Positions 63,237 to 64,000 of a stretch of DNA of 64,000 bases are shown piece by piece; the first letter of the stretch is position 1; each line of letters opens with the position of its first letter. Location: assembly GCF_048548695.1 (NCBI RefSeq), contig NZ_JBLYIF010000014.1; one strand, written 5' to 3'. The stretch is from Neptuniibacter sp048548695 (lineage in GTDB: Bacteria; Pseudomonadota; Gammaproteobacteria; Pseudomonadales; Balneatricaceae). A program made the position numbers and the translations under genes. The notes beneath the pieces were generated by a model. That model made no database searches and was not told the origin of the DNA. It saw only the letters and a program-made list of their open reading frames with translations.

Positions 63237-64000
63237 TTAAACCTTAAACCGCAGCTCAACCCGTAAACCAGTCTCTGCCAGTTCGGAATCCAGCAGTTGC
63301 ACCTGATAGCCAAAATGTTCACAGATTTCCCGCACGATAGACAGTCCGATGCCACAACCATCAGTGTTCTGCCCCGAGGCTCGGTAGAAACGGTCAAACA
63401 CCAGTTGTTTCTGTTCGGCATTCAGGCCTGGACCTGAATCACTGATCACCAGACCCGTACCTTCCATAGCCGGTAACGCGTCTATACAGATCGTTCCCCC
63501 CTCTGGGGTATAACGCACCGCATTACCAAGCAGATTGCGTAACAGAATCTGCAATACATCCCGATTGGTCTCAGCTTGCAGAGTGTCGTTCAACTGCACT
63601 GCAACCTGCAGCCGCTTGTCGTCTATTTCACCCTGCAACTCCTGTAACACCTCAGCCACCTGTGTTTTCAGCTGCAAAGTCTGAAGCATATAGTCACGAT
63701 CCGCCGCTTCCACCCGACTCAGGGTAATCAGTTGATTGAACATATGGGCCAGCCGGTCAATACCCTGCACAATATTCTGCTGAATCCGCCGGGTGCGCTC
63801 ATCTTCCGGAAACAGATTCTGGGCATGCACTTTGATCGCGGCCAGTGGCGTGCGCAACTCGTGGGCAGCATTACTGGTAAAACGTTTCTGCCGCTCCAGC
63901 GAGATGGCCAGCTCTGCCATCAGCCGGTTGATCTCGTTCACCAGCGGATTTAACTCAGCCGGCACATTGTTAAAAGACAGCTGATTCAAGTTATGGGCAC
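63237..64000 (-). CDS. Sensor histidine kinase, C-terminal part (partial)
   Basis: 254 codons are visible; the 5' part lies beyond the window. A HAMP-like end, then the phospho-acceptor SNAAHELRTPLAAIK, the N box RNLLGNAVRYTPEGG, DSGPGLN (G1) and CGIGLSIVREI (G2). The overall pattern resembles QseC/PmrB-type OmpR-family kinases. Its response regulator is probably upstream, beyond position 64000. Confidence 0.92.
   Translation of the reverse strand, partial: AHNLNQLSFNNVPAELNPLVNEINRLMAELAISLERQKRFTSNAAHELRTPLAAIKVHAQNLFPEDERTRRIQQNIVQGIDRLAHMFNQLITLSRVEAADRDYMLQTLQLKTQVAEVLQELQGEIDDKRLQVAVQLNDTLQAETNRDVLQILLRNLLGNAVRYTPEGGTICIDALPAMEGTGLVISDSGPGLNAEQKQLVFDRFYRASGQNTDGCGIGLSIVREICEHFGYQVQLLDSELAETGLRVELRFKV

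Overview
The window reads as a chromosomal segment of a heterotrophic gammaproteobacterium, most like a marine Oceanospirillales member (Amphritea, Neptunomonas or Marinobacterium type). This is an inference from gene content (NasS/NasT-controlled nitrate assimilation, YciH, QueF, PA2817-like and DUF945 proteins, many c-di-GMP and histidine-kinase proteins) and not from a marker-gene comparison. A 97-base run of N inside a tRNA cluster shows that this is a scaffolded assembly.

Layout. 1-787: truncated exported collagen-like protein with a phage tail-collar-type C-terminus. 1056-3962: glycine decarboxylase GcvP. 4053-6435: periplasmic haem and His/Met-rich proteins (diheme cytochrome c, cytochrome c', two small His/Met-rich exported proteins). 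6670-10305: Deg-type protease, HDOD signalling protein, YbaN-like membrane protein. 10556-22280: nitrate assimilation, with nasA, the nasT-nasS regulators, the nrtABC nitrate ABC transporter, an NNP nitrate permease and a PP2C/Ser-Thr kinase. 22269-31155: a four-gene reverse-strand signalling operon (CheB-CheR-PAS, PAS-GGDEF with degenerate EAL, response regulator, hybrid kinase). 31620-35716: nitrite reductase, with a NasC-like oxidoreductase fused in frame to NirB, then NirD. 36028-37239: MTHFR-like protein and a tiny Pmp3/YqaE membrane protein. 37305-41164: an AT-rich island with a NosR-like flavo/iron-sulfur membrane protein, a membrane-anchored winged-helix regulator and a small helical protein. 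41856-48449: an RND/LolA-like/outer-membrane-barrel operon, an aspartyl protease, a DUF945 protein and a 36-residue membrane peptide. 48450-57071: housekeeping genes (yciH, dgt, fumC, VOC protein, ppiA, thioesterase, nitroreductase, queF, ABC-2 exporter, PA2817-like). 57072-61523: GGDEF/EAL protein, porin and phosphate-binding-like protein. 61623-62334: Glu/Gly tRNA repeats. 62486-64000: coiled-coil membrane protein and the end of a sensor kinase.

The most coherent system is nitrate assimilation. Three leaders (before nrtA, before the NNP permease and before nirB) each carry two hairpins with A-n-n-G-n-n hexaloops. The second hairpin overlaps the 5' arm of a strong intrinsic terminator and its loop is AAAGGC in all three. 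This is the architecture bound by ANTAR antiterminators, and the ANTAR protein NasT with its nitrate-sensing partner NasS is encoded between nasA and nrtA. Two of the leaders start directly downstream of near-consensus sigma-54 -24/-12 elements, so nitrogen limitation (initiation) and nitrate (antitermination) would be combined. The fused NasC-NirB protein probably serves both reductases, since nasA has no separate electron-transfer subunit here.

Other points of interest are the AT-rich NosR-like island with its unusual regulator topology, a translationally coupled leader peptide before the RND gene, and a likely c-di-GMP effector with a degenerate EAL domain.
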